A DNA stretch of 64,000 nt from Armillaria gallica (lineage: Eukaryota > Basidiomycota > Agaricomycetes > Agaricales > Physalacriaceae): positions 4,216,001-4,280,000 of the forward strand of contig JBANDB010000008.1 of NCBI GenBank assembly GCA_037576215.1, read 5' to 3'. The notes under the pieces were generated by a model. The model searched no databases, was not told where the DNA came from, and was given only the letters and a program-made list of their open reading frames with translations. Below, in pieces: positions 10,913 to 20,420 of this stretch; the first letter of the stretch is position 1; each line of letters begins with the position of its first letter. The translations under genes and the position numbers were made by a program.

Positions 10913-11034
10913 GTAAAGATTCGAGGTGCAGACGGTGCTGACTGCGTACGAGAGAGTTCAAACGATCTCTCGTTCGCTTAGTCAGCACCTTACGTGCGCT
11001 GCCTCCGCAAGCTCCGTCTGCTCACAACGTCCAG
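10913..11034 (-). repeat. Split direct repeat A2 (inner)
   Basis: 122 bp matching A1 at 23,698-23,819 with one difference (ACGTG against ATGTG). It contains nested inverted arms, GTGCTGACT with AGTCAGCAC, and ACGAGAGA with TCTCTCGT, so it can fold into a long hairpin that may serve replication or recombinase binding. Confidence 0.85.
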
Positions 11035-11141
11035 CTGCCTAAGCGACTAGCGAAAGACCCGGGTTGGGGGAGAGAGTGTAATGAAGAGACACGCGTCTCT
11101 TATACCTCTCGTGAGCGAGATTCCAGAGGGATACGAGCTCC
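11033..11141 (-). repeat. Split direct repeat B1
   Basis: Inner B copy, abutting A2; the 63-bp core is at 11,079-11,141. Confidence 0.8.
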
Positions 11142-12148
11142 CCAAACCAAACTCGATATTCTCTTAGAGAACATCGAGTACAGACGGATACCTCTGGAAT
11201 CCGACTTCCCCCAAAGAATAGTAAACGATAGGAGGTACATTCCGAATAGAGTTATCATATTACACTAAGGTGCGGTGGCACCTAGACGAGCTATAGAATC
11301 CTTCAAGGAAGTAAACTTGTCCATGGCATCCCCTACTAGTATGAAAAGCGGTAAAATCTCTTCTACCTTTCGCCAGTACAATAACAACGCCTTTGAAGAC
11401 CATCGACCCTGCTTCATGATGACCCAGGGTTCGACTCCGAGAAGTAGCAAGTGTGTGGTACCGCCAATACGAAAGCTATGACCGCCGACAGCATCTAAGC
11501 CTTCCAAAGACCAAATGTATGAACATCTGGAAAGAAAGGTCTCCTTATCTAAGGCCTGCCAACCATCTTGCACATGATAAGCAAACAAAGGAGCAGAATG
11601 GGGAAGGTCATCGTTAACACGAAGATGATTCCGCAAGGCGGCGAGAGGGTCGAGATCATCATTGGTGGAAGTGATTGAGATCCAATCACCGCGGTACTTC
11701 TTAGTCTTTGTGAAAGGAATGAACAGATTCATCCATTCATGCCCGTTTGAGGCTATCCCGAGCGACCTAGGACAACCACGATGAACATGTCGAGAAGACT
11801 GGAAAGGTTTGGACTTTGAGAAGATCAATTCTCCTAAGCGAGAGCAGCTGTGCCATGCGATAGACGCGACAGCCCATATAGCTGCATCAACGGGATCTTC
11901 CAAATGTAAATGAGAGTGTAAGGCAACCAGGTGTTTCTCGGTGACTGGGAGTCGAGGAGTGAGGGGAGAAGGAGGTGCCATCACGGCTGCACCTTGTTTC
12001 GTTCGTGATAAGATCCTTCCACCATACCAGTGGGCGCTCTGGATATCATGCCTTGATAGTAAGGGTCAGTGCTGACTATTGAACAAGCTTAAACCATGAA
12101 TACCATAATGCAAGGCCAGACAACCATGTGTCAATTGTCGATGGTTGT

Positions 12149-12668
12149 TGTTACGATTTATTCACTTTTTTCCTTCATCTTATCTTATCTTCGACAGATA
12201 AGATAAGATGACTCATCACTTCTAGATCCGCGACTCCCGGGGAGCCTTCATAAAATCTTCACATCGCTAACACGTCACACTCGGTCGACGTGTACGCAAC
12301 ACGTACTCTACACGTCACACTCGGCCAACGCGTACGCGACACGTACTGAAGACGACTTAACACGTCTTAAGCACGCCTTATTTCTCGGCTATCGTGTATC
12401 TTGCTTATTCACTTTCTAACACGGTAGCCTCACCTTAGTACCTTTTACGGACCTTGACTTTAGTATATAAGTAGCTTACTCAAAGCCTGTATTTCCCTAG
12501 CTTTGAGCTAAAGTTTATTCATACCGAATACTCTCCCCATTCCCCACTACGCTGGAAAGCTCCTAAAGTGAGTCTTGGGCATCAATCATCTAAAAGGGCT
12601 AGACGGTGACTGTACGAACGCGATACAGCCGATCTAATTCACCTTTTGATTGGAGTTCGGGTCTTACA
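12149..12668 (+). repeat. 5' LTR (520 bp)
   Basis: Contains near its start a perfect 15-bp inverted repeat (12,176-12,190 and 12,196-12,210) made of GATA motifs, a tandem pair of ~40-bp units at 12,270-12,349 (CACGTCACACTCGG core), and a TATATAA box at 12,464-12,470. Confidence 0.97.
12464..12470 (+). promoter_or_regulatory. TATA box of gypsy element
   Basis: TATATAA lies about 35 bp upstream of the transcript start implied by the primer-site complementarity (12,499). Confidence 0.6.
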
Positions 12669-12669
12669 A

Positions 12670-12682
12670 TTAGCTCAAAGCT
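12670..12682 (+). promoter_or_regulatory. Self-priming primer-binding site
   Basis: The 13 bases one nucleotide after the 5' LTR (TTAGCTCAAAGCT) are the exact complement of LTR positions 12,499-12,511 (AGCTTTGAGCTAA), where the TATA box places the transcript 5' end. I did not recognise a tRNA 3' end. This is the layout of Tf1/sushi-type elements, where the RNA 5' end folds back and primes its own reverse transcription. Confidence 0.75.
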
Positions 12683-12710
12683 TCTTTACTGATTCTGCCT
12701 CAGAACCTTT

Positions 12711-13610
12711 ATGGAGAACGACGACGCTCGGATTATAGCAATCGCGCTAGGAATACCAAGCGCCACTCTCGTCTCCATCGCCCTCATTCTTGCAGTCAGG
12801 TTCCGCTATAGGACAAGACAACTACAGCTCCGACGACAAGAAGAGGCGCACCGCACCTCCCCCTCAGTTTTTGTAGATAACACAAATGGCATCCCGCTCG
12901 AGCAGCAGCCACCCCGACTCTTCACACCCATACCGCGACGTCAGATCCCAGTCGACCAGTTCGTTAGGCCAGGAATCAACGACACGGAGGAGGACGTTTC
13001 TGAGCAGGTTCCTCCCGGTGAACCGGAGGGAGAACCTGTTACCTCTCCCGGAAGGGCCCCGGCCGATGTCGACATCACCACCGAGCATTCCGCTGCTTAC
13101 TATGCCTCGCTTGTCCCTCGAACTCCCTCCCCCGGTACGGACACCAGAGCCACCGACGAGTGGAGGCGACAGAGCATGGGCCGCAACAGAGGACCCAACG
13201 TCCCAGCAACCGATAACGACCCAGGGACGAGCAGGCGTCGTATTGCACCATCCGCAACCAACATTACTGCCGCGGAGTTCTGGGACAACTACGATGTCCC
13301 CTACAGCGCCTTCTTCCCGCGCCGCAACGCCCCCTCGCCCGAGTACCGTGTACCCATCGGAAGGTTCGGAACGACCCTTACCACGTGGGACATCCCCGTA
13401 CAGATTCGAGAGCCAACACTCGAGCCTGTACGCGTCGAGGAACCAGTCCCCGGCCCCTCTAACCCCGCACCAAGGAGCGGTTGGAGAGCACAGCCAAGGA
13501 GGTCGGGAAACCGTCCCCCTCGAGCAAGTGCTTGGGAGCGACGCGCCCACACAATCCGGGAGCAGCAGGAGCTCGAGCTCAGCGAGTCGACCACCGTCGT
13601 TAATCCATGA
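12711..13610 (+). CDS. ORF1 of gypsy element (putative Gag) with N-terminal membrane segment
   Basis: 299 aa. The ATG at 12,711 is the first AUG after the inferred transcript start, which supports this start. Residues about 8-30 form a hydrophobic stretch (IIAIALGIPSATLVSIALIL) followed by a basic RFRYR stop-transfer-like end. The rest is Pro/Arg/Ser-rich and probably disordered. There is no zinc knuckle and no recognisable capsid fold, so calling it Gag rests on position only. A second 288-codon frame (12,886-13,752, +1 relative) overlaps most of it and reaches into the start of pol. Confidence 0.6.
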   Translation: MENDDARIIAIALGIPSATLVSIALILAVRFRYRTRQLQLRRQEEAHRTSPSVFVDNTNGIPLEQQPPRLFTPIPRRQIPVDQFVRPGINDTEEDVSEQVPPGEPEGEPVTSPGRAPADVDITTEHSAAYYASLVPRTPSPGTDTRATDEWRRQSMGRNRGPNVPATDNDPGTSRRRIAPSATNITAAEFWDNYDVPYSAFFPRRNAPSPEYRVPIGRFGTTLTTWDIPVQIREPTLEPVRVEEPVPGPSNPAPRSGWRAQPRRSGNRPPRASAWERRAHTIREQQELELSESTTVVNP

Positions 13611-13752
13611 ACGAATCGTCCCCCTACCCCGTTCCGACTCCCAGTCGATGGGATCACCGAGCCGACCTCCGAGCAGGCGCGCGACAACAGCCCCTACTAC
13701 CCCAGTGATGATGACACTAGTTGATGCCATCAACTTCCACTGGACAAACTGA
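12886..13752 (+). CDS. Overlapping second frame in gypsy leader
   Basis: 288 codons, Ser/Pro/Arg-rich with no recognised domain. It is in the +1 frame relative to ORF1, and pol (from 13,721) is in the +1 frame relative to it, so the three frames form a staircase that could be linked by shifts or reinitiation. It may instead be a chance open frame caused by the GC-rich, low-stop composition; an antisense frame of 305 codons (12,864-13,781) is also open here. Confidence 0.3.
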   Translation: MASRSSSSHPDSSHPYRDVRSQSTSSLGQESTTRRRTFLSRFLPVNRRENLLPLPEGPRPMSTSPPSIPLLTMPRLSLELPPPVRTPEPPTSGGDRAWAATEDPTSQQPITTQGRAGVVLHHPQPTLLPRSSGTTTMSPTAPSSRAATPPRPSTVYPSEGSERPLPRGTSPYRFESQHSSLYASRNQSPAPLTPHQGAVGEHSQGGRETVPLEQVLGSDAPTQSGSSRSSSSASRPPSLIHERIVPLPRSDSQSMGSPSRPPSRRATTAPTTPVMMTLVDAINFHWTN

Positions 13753-16700
13753 GGACGACCACAAAGGCGACTCAGAGCCAACGCCTAACGAAGCGACTAT
13801 CGTGATGGTTGGACCATCGACGATGCTAGAAACGAGCGCGGTAGTCACAGAGCTATCGGTTCGACGCCCGGCGAGTAATCTATTACAGACGAAAGCTCGA
13901 GGCGATAAGTCACCCACCATAGTGACACCCATCATAACGGCGGAGCACCAGTCGAGGCCTTCCCTAGGGGAGTTTCAAGCCGCAGTGACGAATGTCCGAC
14001 CGGATGGGGCAGGAGAGCAGACAGCTACGTTCCCGCGTAAACGTCCTCTGCCTGAAATTGCAGCTCTACGGAGTCCCTGCCGCGCAGGGAGTTTCGAGGG
14101 AATAGCTACGGCGAAACCTCCTCTGGTAAAAGAGACTTGCACACGGGCTGCAGAGTGTAAATCCCACGACGGGGCTCTGACGACAGCAACGGAGACCAGC
14201 TCCCGTAACACTGGACACCCGGATGAGGCCTCGAACGACAGAGATCGCGACGCCAAGACTCCGATGGAGACCAGCTCCCGCAACACTGGACTATTGGCCC
14301 TAACGAAGGCCGCACTAGAAGATCCGAGGGACGCGAGGGTCTATTTGCTCTCCACCCTGAAGACGACGACGGACACGACGGGGGTATTGCCCTCGGTCCC
14401 GAAGATGGACGACCCGGAGTCGGGTAAGTGCCCCCGATCAGTTGCCAACGCCTATCGAGACGTAGGGCGACCCGACAAAGGGGGAACGCCGAATGAAACG
14501 AGGATCCCGGTCATCACAGAGACGGGCCCGAAGGAACCAGGTGAAAGCGACTGTTACTCAACGATGAGAAGCGTAGGCAATCGTTGTGCAACAGCGACAG
14601 CCCACCTTGTCACTCCTCCTAGGAGCGACACCTTCGCGGAAAGCTACTCCCGTTCCACGACCGACCAGAAAGCCGCAGGATCGGAAGCTGCTAGCGCCCA
14701 GGCAGTGCAAAGGGGGCATCAGGTAGCTTTTATTGAAGTACCTGACCACGAGGACATTACCAGTTTCATGATGAACAAGAACACTAAATTAATCCCTTTA
14801 GACTTAGAAAATGCGGTGACCTCACCGACGGTAGTCGCGCCCGTATGGGGCGACGCGAAGGTTGAAGAGGTCCCGCAACTGTCCCGCACCTATACAAAGG
14901 GACAGACCTATAGAGAATGGCTCAAACCATTCGGAGCAGAGTGGACTCTACGCGGCGTAGCACAAGTGCGGACGGAGTCAGAAGCAAAGGCAATCCTCAA
15001 GAACTGGATTCACAAAGCACGCGCAGGAGAGGTCAACGACTCAATGATCGAAGCAATGAGGGGGATGAAGCGAATTGATGCGCTCTGGTGGCTTCACGAA
15101 CTACAGGAGCCAAAGCGACTTATCAGCGCACTAAGCAACAAAGGGAAAGACTTGGTGATCCCCGTCATTTTCGGGGCTCCAGGAACAATTCCCAGAATTG
15201 CCACTACTGCGTTGGTAGACAGCGGATGCACCAGCAGCGCCATCAATCAAAAATTCGTAAAACGACACCACATCCCAACCCGACCAACGGCCGCTCCAAT
15301 CCCAGTCTACAATGCTGACGGAACCAAGAACTCAGGAGGATCAATCACCGAATATGCCGAGATCGAACTCAAAATCGGGGATCATTCTGAACGAATAGAT
15401 CTAGCCGTAACAGATCTCGGTGATAAAGAGATCTTCCTTGGTCACGACTGGTTAGCCCGGCATAATCCCATCATCAATTGGAAGACTGGAGGATTAACGT
15501 TTGCACGATGCGAATGCCATAAGAACCCGTTCACATTACCTGACGCGGATCCCGACGACAAATGGGACGAGGAACTGGAAGAAGGGGACACCATCCTTGC
15601 AGTAGATTTCACGAAAGCCATTCTCATACGCGCACATCACGCCAATGACTTAGCCGCCGCGGCCAACGCAGACAAGGAGACTAAGACGTTCGAAGAAATG
15701 GTTCCAGAATGGTGTCAGGATTTCAACGATCTGTTCGACAAAAACAGCTTCGATGAACTTCCTGACCCAAAGACATGGGACCACGCCATCGAACTTACTC
15801 CAAATGCGAGCGCCAATCTAGACTGCAAGGTATACCCTTTAAACCGGAACGAGCAAGCGGAACTCGATAAGTTCTTAGACGAGAACCTCTCGAGTGGACG
15901 AATACGACCATCCAAGTCGCCCATGGCTTCACCATTCTTCTTCGTCAAAAAGAAGGATGGCAAGCTACGACCAGTCCAGGATTATAGGAAGCTCAATGAG
16001 ATGACGATTAAAAACCGTTATCCGCTCCCGTTAATCTCAGAACTAATGGACAAGTTGCGGGGGGCCAAGTATTTTTCCAAGCTCGACGTCCGATGGGGAT
16101 ACAATAACGTGCGCATCAAAAGCGGCGACGAATGGAAAGCCGCGTTCAGAACTAACCGCGGGTTGTTCGAGCCCACGGTTATGTTCTTCGGGCTCACCAA
16201 TTCGCCCGCCACCTTCCAATGGATGATGAATGACATTTTCAAAAACCTCATTGCATCAGGCGCCGTCACAGTTTACCTTGATGATATCCTTATCATGTCC
16301 AAAACCAAGAAGGAACATCGCCGCATCACGCGCGAGGTTCTAAGACTTCTCCGACAAAACAAGCTCTTCCTTAAAGCAGAGAAGTGCGAGTTCGAAACCT
16401 TGGAAACGGAGTACTTGGGAGTCATCATCAGTGAGGGGAACATCCGCATGGACCCAGTCAAGATCGCAGGAATCGCAGAATGGCCTGTACCAACCAAGAA
16501 AGTACAGCTCCAGTCGTTTTTAGGCTTCACCAACTTCTACCGACGTTTCATCAAAGGGTACAGCAAGGTCGTCAAACCAATGACCCAGCTGACAGGAAAC
16601 GATCCGTGGAAATGGGGAAAAGCGCAACAAGACGCGTTCGAAGAGTTGAAACGCCTATTAGCCGAAGAGGTGGTACTGGCAATACCCACCGACGGCGGAA

Positions 16701-18775
16701 AATTCCGCATAGAAGCAGATGCAAGTGAGGGAGCGATAGGTGCGGTATTGACGCAGGAGCAGGATGGAAAATGGCGCCCGGTCGCATTTTTATCCAAATC
16801 CCTCACCACGACAGAACGAAATTACGAAATTTACGACAAAGAGCTGCTCGCGATAATGATCGCGCTCGACGAGTGGAGGCATTACCTGATGGGCGCAGTT
16901 CAAGACTTCGAAATATGGACGGACCACCAAAACCTCCAGTATTTCCGAAAACCCCAGAAACTCAACCGGCGACAAGCGCGGTGGGTAACTGAACTGGCCG
17001 AATATCACTTCACGCTTCACCACAAATCCGGAACCGCAAACAAGAAAGCCGACTTACTTAGTCGCAGAGCAGATCACGAGCAAGGAAAGGAGGACAACGA
17101 CGAGGTTATCGTCCTCAAACCCGAGCACTTCCGGGCACTAGTCATGCCCACTATCGAGGAAACCCATTCCAAGATAAAGCAAGCCACGCTCGACCACCAC
17201 CAATGGGACAAGAACATTGCGACCTCCCTAAACCACGACCGAGGACTGAAAATGAATGATGGGTTAATCTATTACGATTCCCGCATTTACGTTCCTTCCA
17301 ACCATGCGTTACGAGGCGAGATTGTCTCGCAAGTTCACGACCACATTACGGCGGGACACCCCGGCATAGAAAAGACTAAAGAACTCGTCTTACGGGAATA
17401 TTGGTGGCCCAGAATGAAAAAAGACATAGAGGACTATGTCCACGGTTGCGAAACGTGCCAACGAACGAAATCGAGCACTCAAGCAAAAGCAGCACCACTA
17501 CATCCCAACGCGATACCCTCCCGACCTTGGACCCATATCTCCGTAGACATGGTGACTGGTTTACCAAAGAGCAAGGGCTTCGACGCGATCCTAATGATCG
17601 TCGATCGCTTCTCCAAGGAAATCATACCAGTCGCATGCACTACAGAGATGTCATCGGAAGGGTGGGCCAAAATCCTACGAGACGAAGTTTACGCCAAACA
17701 TGGGATGCCCCAAGTCGTTATCAGCGACCGGGGCACCGTGTTTGTATCCAAGTTCATGAAAGACCTTTATGAACTGCTTCAAATCAAGGCAAACGCATCC
17801 ACCGCCTACCACCCACAGACTGACGGACAGACTGAGCGAGTGAATCAGGAGGTTGAAAAATACCTCCGGATCTTCGTCAATCACCGCCAGAACGACTGGG
17901 TGGAATGGCTCTCTCTCGCGGCCTTCGCTCACAATAACCGCACCCACTCCGCAACGGGTAAAAGTCCCTTCGAGGTTACCCATGGCTATATCGTCGAGGT
18001 CCTCCCTGGTGCCGTACGACCCCAAGCACCCTTCAGAACACCGGCCTCAAACACGTTCGTTTCAGATATGCAGAAAATCCACGCCGAGGCAAAGCAAGCA
18101 CTCGAAAAAGCCGCCGACCAGATGAAAGCCCAATACGACAAAAAGAAAAGACCTGCAGTTGATTACTCGGTGGGAGACGAAGTGTGGCTCGACACGAGCA
18201 ATCTGGCACTCCCACGTCCGAAGAAAAAACTTGCAGATAAAAAAACGGGCCCCTTCCGTATCATCGCCAAAATCGGAGCTTCGGCGTACAAATTAAAACT
18301 CCCCATAGGCTGGCGTATCCATCCAGTATTCAACGAATCACTCCTAACACCCTATGTGCCACCCGCATTCCCTAACCAGGAACAGCCGCCTCCGCCACCA
18401 CCCGATCTTATTGACGGGGAGGAGCACTATGAAATCGAGCAAGTTCTCGAGCATAGAGACCGGAAGGTCCGAGGAAGGGCTGGCGAACCGTGGCGCTGGA
18501 CTACAGACTACTTCGTTAAATGGAAAGGATATGGACCCGAATCCAACAGCTGGGTGAAAGAAAATGACATGGATGCCGACGAACTAGTCGACAAATACCT
18601 CGCAGAAAAAGTGAACCGCACCAGACAAGAGACAGGAGATTGGCAGTCCTATACAGACCCATTCACTGGTCGAAAAATCTGGTACGATCAAGCACTCGAC
18701 TGGGATTGGTTTGGTGGCAACGACGAGCCCTCGACAAGCTCGAAATCGTCGTACGAAGCAACAGAAATCCCATAA
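13721..18775 (+). CDS. pol: Pol polyprotein of gypsy element (PR-RT-RH-IN-chromodomain)
   Basis: 1,684 aa, intact. The first ~480 residues are low-complexity with a conserved-looking block at about 340-470. Aspartic protease: LVDSGCTSSAIN near residue 497. RT: KLDVRWGY and YLDDILIMS near residues 790-855. RNase H: EADASEGAIGAVL, about 997-1,110. Integrase: the HHCC zinc domain (HITAGHPGI...CETCQ) about 1,205-1,250, then the DDE core (HISVDMVTGLP, VISDRGTVFVS, TERVNQEVEKYL) and a GPF/Y-like module. The chromodomain (YEIEQVLEHRDRK, FVKWKGYGPESNSWV) is at about 1,568-1,627 and may target methylated-histone chromatin, which would fit insertion into another transposon. All catalytic residues that I can check are present. 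Confidence 0.95.
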   Translation: MMPSTSTGQTEDDHKGDSEPTPNEATIVMVGPSTMLETSAVVTELSVRRPASNLLQTKARGDKSPTIVTPIITAEHQSRPSLGEFQAAVTNVRPDGAGEQTATFPRKRPLPEIAALRSPCRAGSFEGIATAKPPLVKETCTRAAECKSHDGALTTATETSSRNTGHPDEASNDRDRDAKTPMETSSRNTGLLALTKAALEDPRDARVYLLSTLKTTTDTTGVLPSVPKMDDPESGKCPRSVANAYRDVGRPDKGGTPNETRIPVITETGPKEPGESDCYSTMRSVGNRCATATAHLVTPPRSDTFAESYSRSTTDQKAAGSEAASAQAVQRGHQVAFIEVPDHEDITSFMMNKNTKLIPLDLENAVTSPTVVAPVWGDAKVEEVPQLSRTYTKGQTYREWLKPFGAEWTLRGVAQVRTESEAKAILKNWIHKARAGEVNDSMIEAMRGMKRIDALWWLHELQEPKRLISALSNKGKDLVIPVIFGAPGTIPRIATTALVDSGCTSSAINQKFVKRHHIPTRPTAAPIPVYNADGTKNSGGSITEYAEIELKIGDHSERIDLAVTDLGDKEIFLGHDWLARHNPIINWKTGGLTFARCECHKNPFTLPDADPDDKWDEELEEGDTILAVDFTKAILIRAHHANDLAAAANADKETKTFEEMVPEWCQDFNDLFDKNSFDELPDPKTWDHAIELTPNASANLDCKVYPLNRNEQAELDKFLDENLSSGRIRPSKSPMASPFFFVKKKDGKLRPVQDYRKLNEMTIKNRYPLPLISELMDKLRGAKYFSKLDVRWGYNNVRIKSGDEWKAAFRTNRGLFEPTVMFFGLTNSPATFQWMMNDIFKNLIASGAVTVYLDDILIMSKTKKEHRRITREVLRLLRQNKLFLKAEKCEFETLETEYLGVIISEGNIRMDPVKIAGIAEWPVPTKKVQLQSFLGFTNFYRRFIKGYSKVVKPMTQLTGNDPWKWGKAQQDAFEELKRLLAEEVVLAIPTDGGKFRIEADASEGAIGAVLTQEQDGKWRPVAFLSKSLTTTERNYEIYDKELLAIMIALDEWRHYLMGAVQDFEIWTDHQNLQYFRKPQKLNRRQARWVTELAEYHFTLHHKSGTANKKADLLSRRADHEQGKEDNDEVIVLKPEHFRALVMPTIEETHSKIKQATLDHHQWDKNIATSLNHDRGLKMNDGLIYYDSRIYVPSNHALRGEIVSQVHDHITAGHPGIEKTKELVLREYWWPRMKKDIEDYVHGCETCQRTKSSTQAKAAPLHPNAIPSRPWTHISVDMVTGLPKSKGFDAILMIVDRFSKEIIPVACTTEMSSEGWAKILRDEVYAKHGMPQVVISDRGTVFVSKFMKDLYELLQIKANASTAYHPQTDGQTERVNQEVEKYLRIFVNHRQNDWVEWLSLAAFAHNNRTHSATGKSPFEVTHGYIVEVLPGAVRPQAPFRTPASNTFVSDMQKIHAEAKQALEKAADQMKAQYDKKKRPAVDYSVGDEVWLDTSNLALPRPKKKLADKKTGPFRIIAKIGASAYKLKLPIGWRIHPVFNESLLTPYVPPAFPNQEQPPPPPPDLIDGEEHYEIEQVLEHRDRKVRGRAGEPWRWTTDYFVKWKGYGPESNSWVKENDMDADELVDKYLAEKVNRTRQETGDWQSYTDPFTGRKIWYDQALDWDWFGGNDEPSTSSKSSYEATEIP

Positions 18776-19331
18776 ACAAACAGCAGTCGAAACGTGCCCT
18801 ACAACGGGGGATAGCAACGGACCCTCACTCACGAACTTTTACGACAAGGATGCATCCTACTCATGACTTTCACGAATACTAACGCGTCACCACAAGAAAT
18901 CCGCCTACCGCGCATATGGATCCCCTTTTGATCCCTTTCATTGCTGTCATACGAAAAGTCCCCCATGCCCGGAAGGCGAACAAGGCCCCCGGGACAAGCT
19001 GCAGCGCGTATGGCATCGCTCGTTAAACACTAGAAGTTTAACGAGACAGACAATGATAAAATCAAAACGGAACGCCGATCCACTGGCAGATGCGCATAAT
19101 CAGGCCTGCTCAACGAGGCATACGGGTCTAGTCTACCTCTCGCGTCACCATCATATGGAAAATCCCCTCCTCCTCTGGGCGAACAAGGCCTTTGGAGCAA
19201 GCTGCAGCCCATATGACATTTCTTCGAAAACTCTGCTCAAGGGCATGAGATCTCTAGGGACGGCATGACGATGACGCTGACGGGACGCCGATGTACTGGC
19301 AGTTGGGACACCTGCCCTAAGGGGGGGGTAA
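18776..19331 (+). other. gypsy 3' untranslated region with polypurine tract
   Basis: Holds an imperfect direct duplication (GGCGAACAAGGCC with AGCTGCAGC at about 18,980 and 19,180; GGAACGCCGAT/GGGACGCCGAT near 19,070 and 19,285). It ends in a polypurine tract (AAGGGGGGGG, 19,319-19,328) just before the 3' LTR, the expected plus-strand primer. Confidence 0.75.
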
Positions 19332-19851
19332 TGTTACGATTTATTCACTTTTTTCCTTCATCTTATCTTATCTTCGACAGATAAGATAAGATGACTCATC
19401 ACTTCTAGATCCGCGACTCCCGGGGAGCCTTCATAAAATCTTCACATCGCTAACACGTCACACTCGGTCGACGTGTACGCAACACGTACTCTACACGTCA
19501 CACTCGGCCAACGCGTACGCGACACGTACTGAAGACGACTTAACACGTCTTAAGCACGCCTTATTTCTCGGCTATCGTGTATCTTGCTTATTCACTTTCT
19601 AACACGGTAGCCTCACCTTAGTACCTTTTACGGACCTTGACTTTAGTATATAAGTAGCTTACTCAAAGCCTGTATTTCCCTAGCTTTGAGCTAAAGTTTA
19701 TTCATACCGAATACTCTCCCCATTCCCCACTACGCTGGAAAGCTCCTAAAGTGAGTCTTGGGCATCAATCATCTAAAAGGGCTAGACGGTGACTGTACGA
19801 ACGCGATACAGCCGATCTAATTCACCTTTTGATTGGAGTTCGGGTCTTACA
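19332..19851 (+). repeat. 3' LTR (520 bp)
   Basis: Same sequence as the 5' LTR by eye. It ends at the GTTGT target duplication. Confidence 0.97.
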
Positions 19852-20420
19852 GTTGTACTTTACCCGCACCCATCTCAGACACAAAAAGGGCAAGAAGAGG
19901 TTCACTTGCTGGAACACGTAATGATTCTGGCACTGAGTACGCATCGCAAAATTGCGTGAACCTCAAAAGGCCGGCACCATAATTTCCCCGAGTTTCTTCG
20001 GTGACAGAATTAGCCATGACAGCTTGCCATTTCTGAATAACATGGGAGGGCGCCAGTGCCAACAATTTATCCTGGGCAACATCCAAATATGGAGAGCGCC
20101 ATTCAATTAGCCGCTCATGTGCAATGACAAGGGAACGATATGCAGATTGACTTATTTTGGAAGTCGTGCCGACACGAGGGCGACGACGTGGCTTGTGATC
20201 ATGTGAAACGATAGAAGAATTCGAAGAAGAGATGGAAGAAGTAACCGGAGGATGCAAATGGTGAGCCTGACGAGTGCGGCAGGCAATCAGTGCAGAAAAG
20301 GCACGGTTGTGACTCTGAGCAGTCATACCAGCAGGCTGCGGCGATACCTGTGGAGTCAACATAGGTGAACCCGCAAGTATGATGGGATCTGCATGTGCAG
20401 ATCTTGGTTTCCGTGGAATC

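Larger units (their letters stand above)
12149..19851 (+). mobile_element. Ty3/gypsy chromodomain LTR retrotransposon, complete
   Basis: 7,703 bp bounded by identical 520-bp LTRs (12,149-12,668 and 19,332-19,851), each starting TGTTACG and ending CTTACA. It is flanked by the 5-bp target duplication GTTGT (12,144-12,148 and 19,852-19,856). It carries a primer site, an upstream ORF, one 1,684-aa Pol ORF with protease, RT, RNase H, integrase and chromodomain, and a G-run polypurine tract. I found no LTR difference by eye, so the insertion is very recent. It sits inside the tyrosine-recombinase gene of another retroelement, in opposite orientation. Confidence 0.97.

Noticed and set aside
10936..11141. 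CRISPR-like array from the short repeats near 11 kb
   Set aside because: The repeats are two pairs of long retrotransposon terminal repeats, not regular repeat-spacer units, and the host is a eukaryote.
12864..13781. 305-codon antisense frame in the gypsy leader
   Set aside because: It opposes two sense frames in GC-rich low-complexity DNA, has no motif, and is best explained as a compositional shadow.
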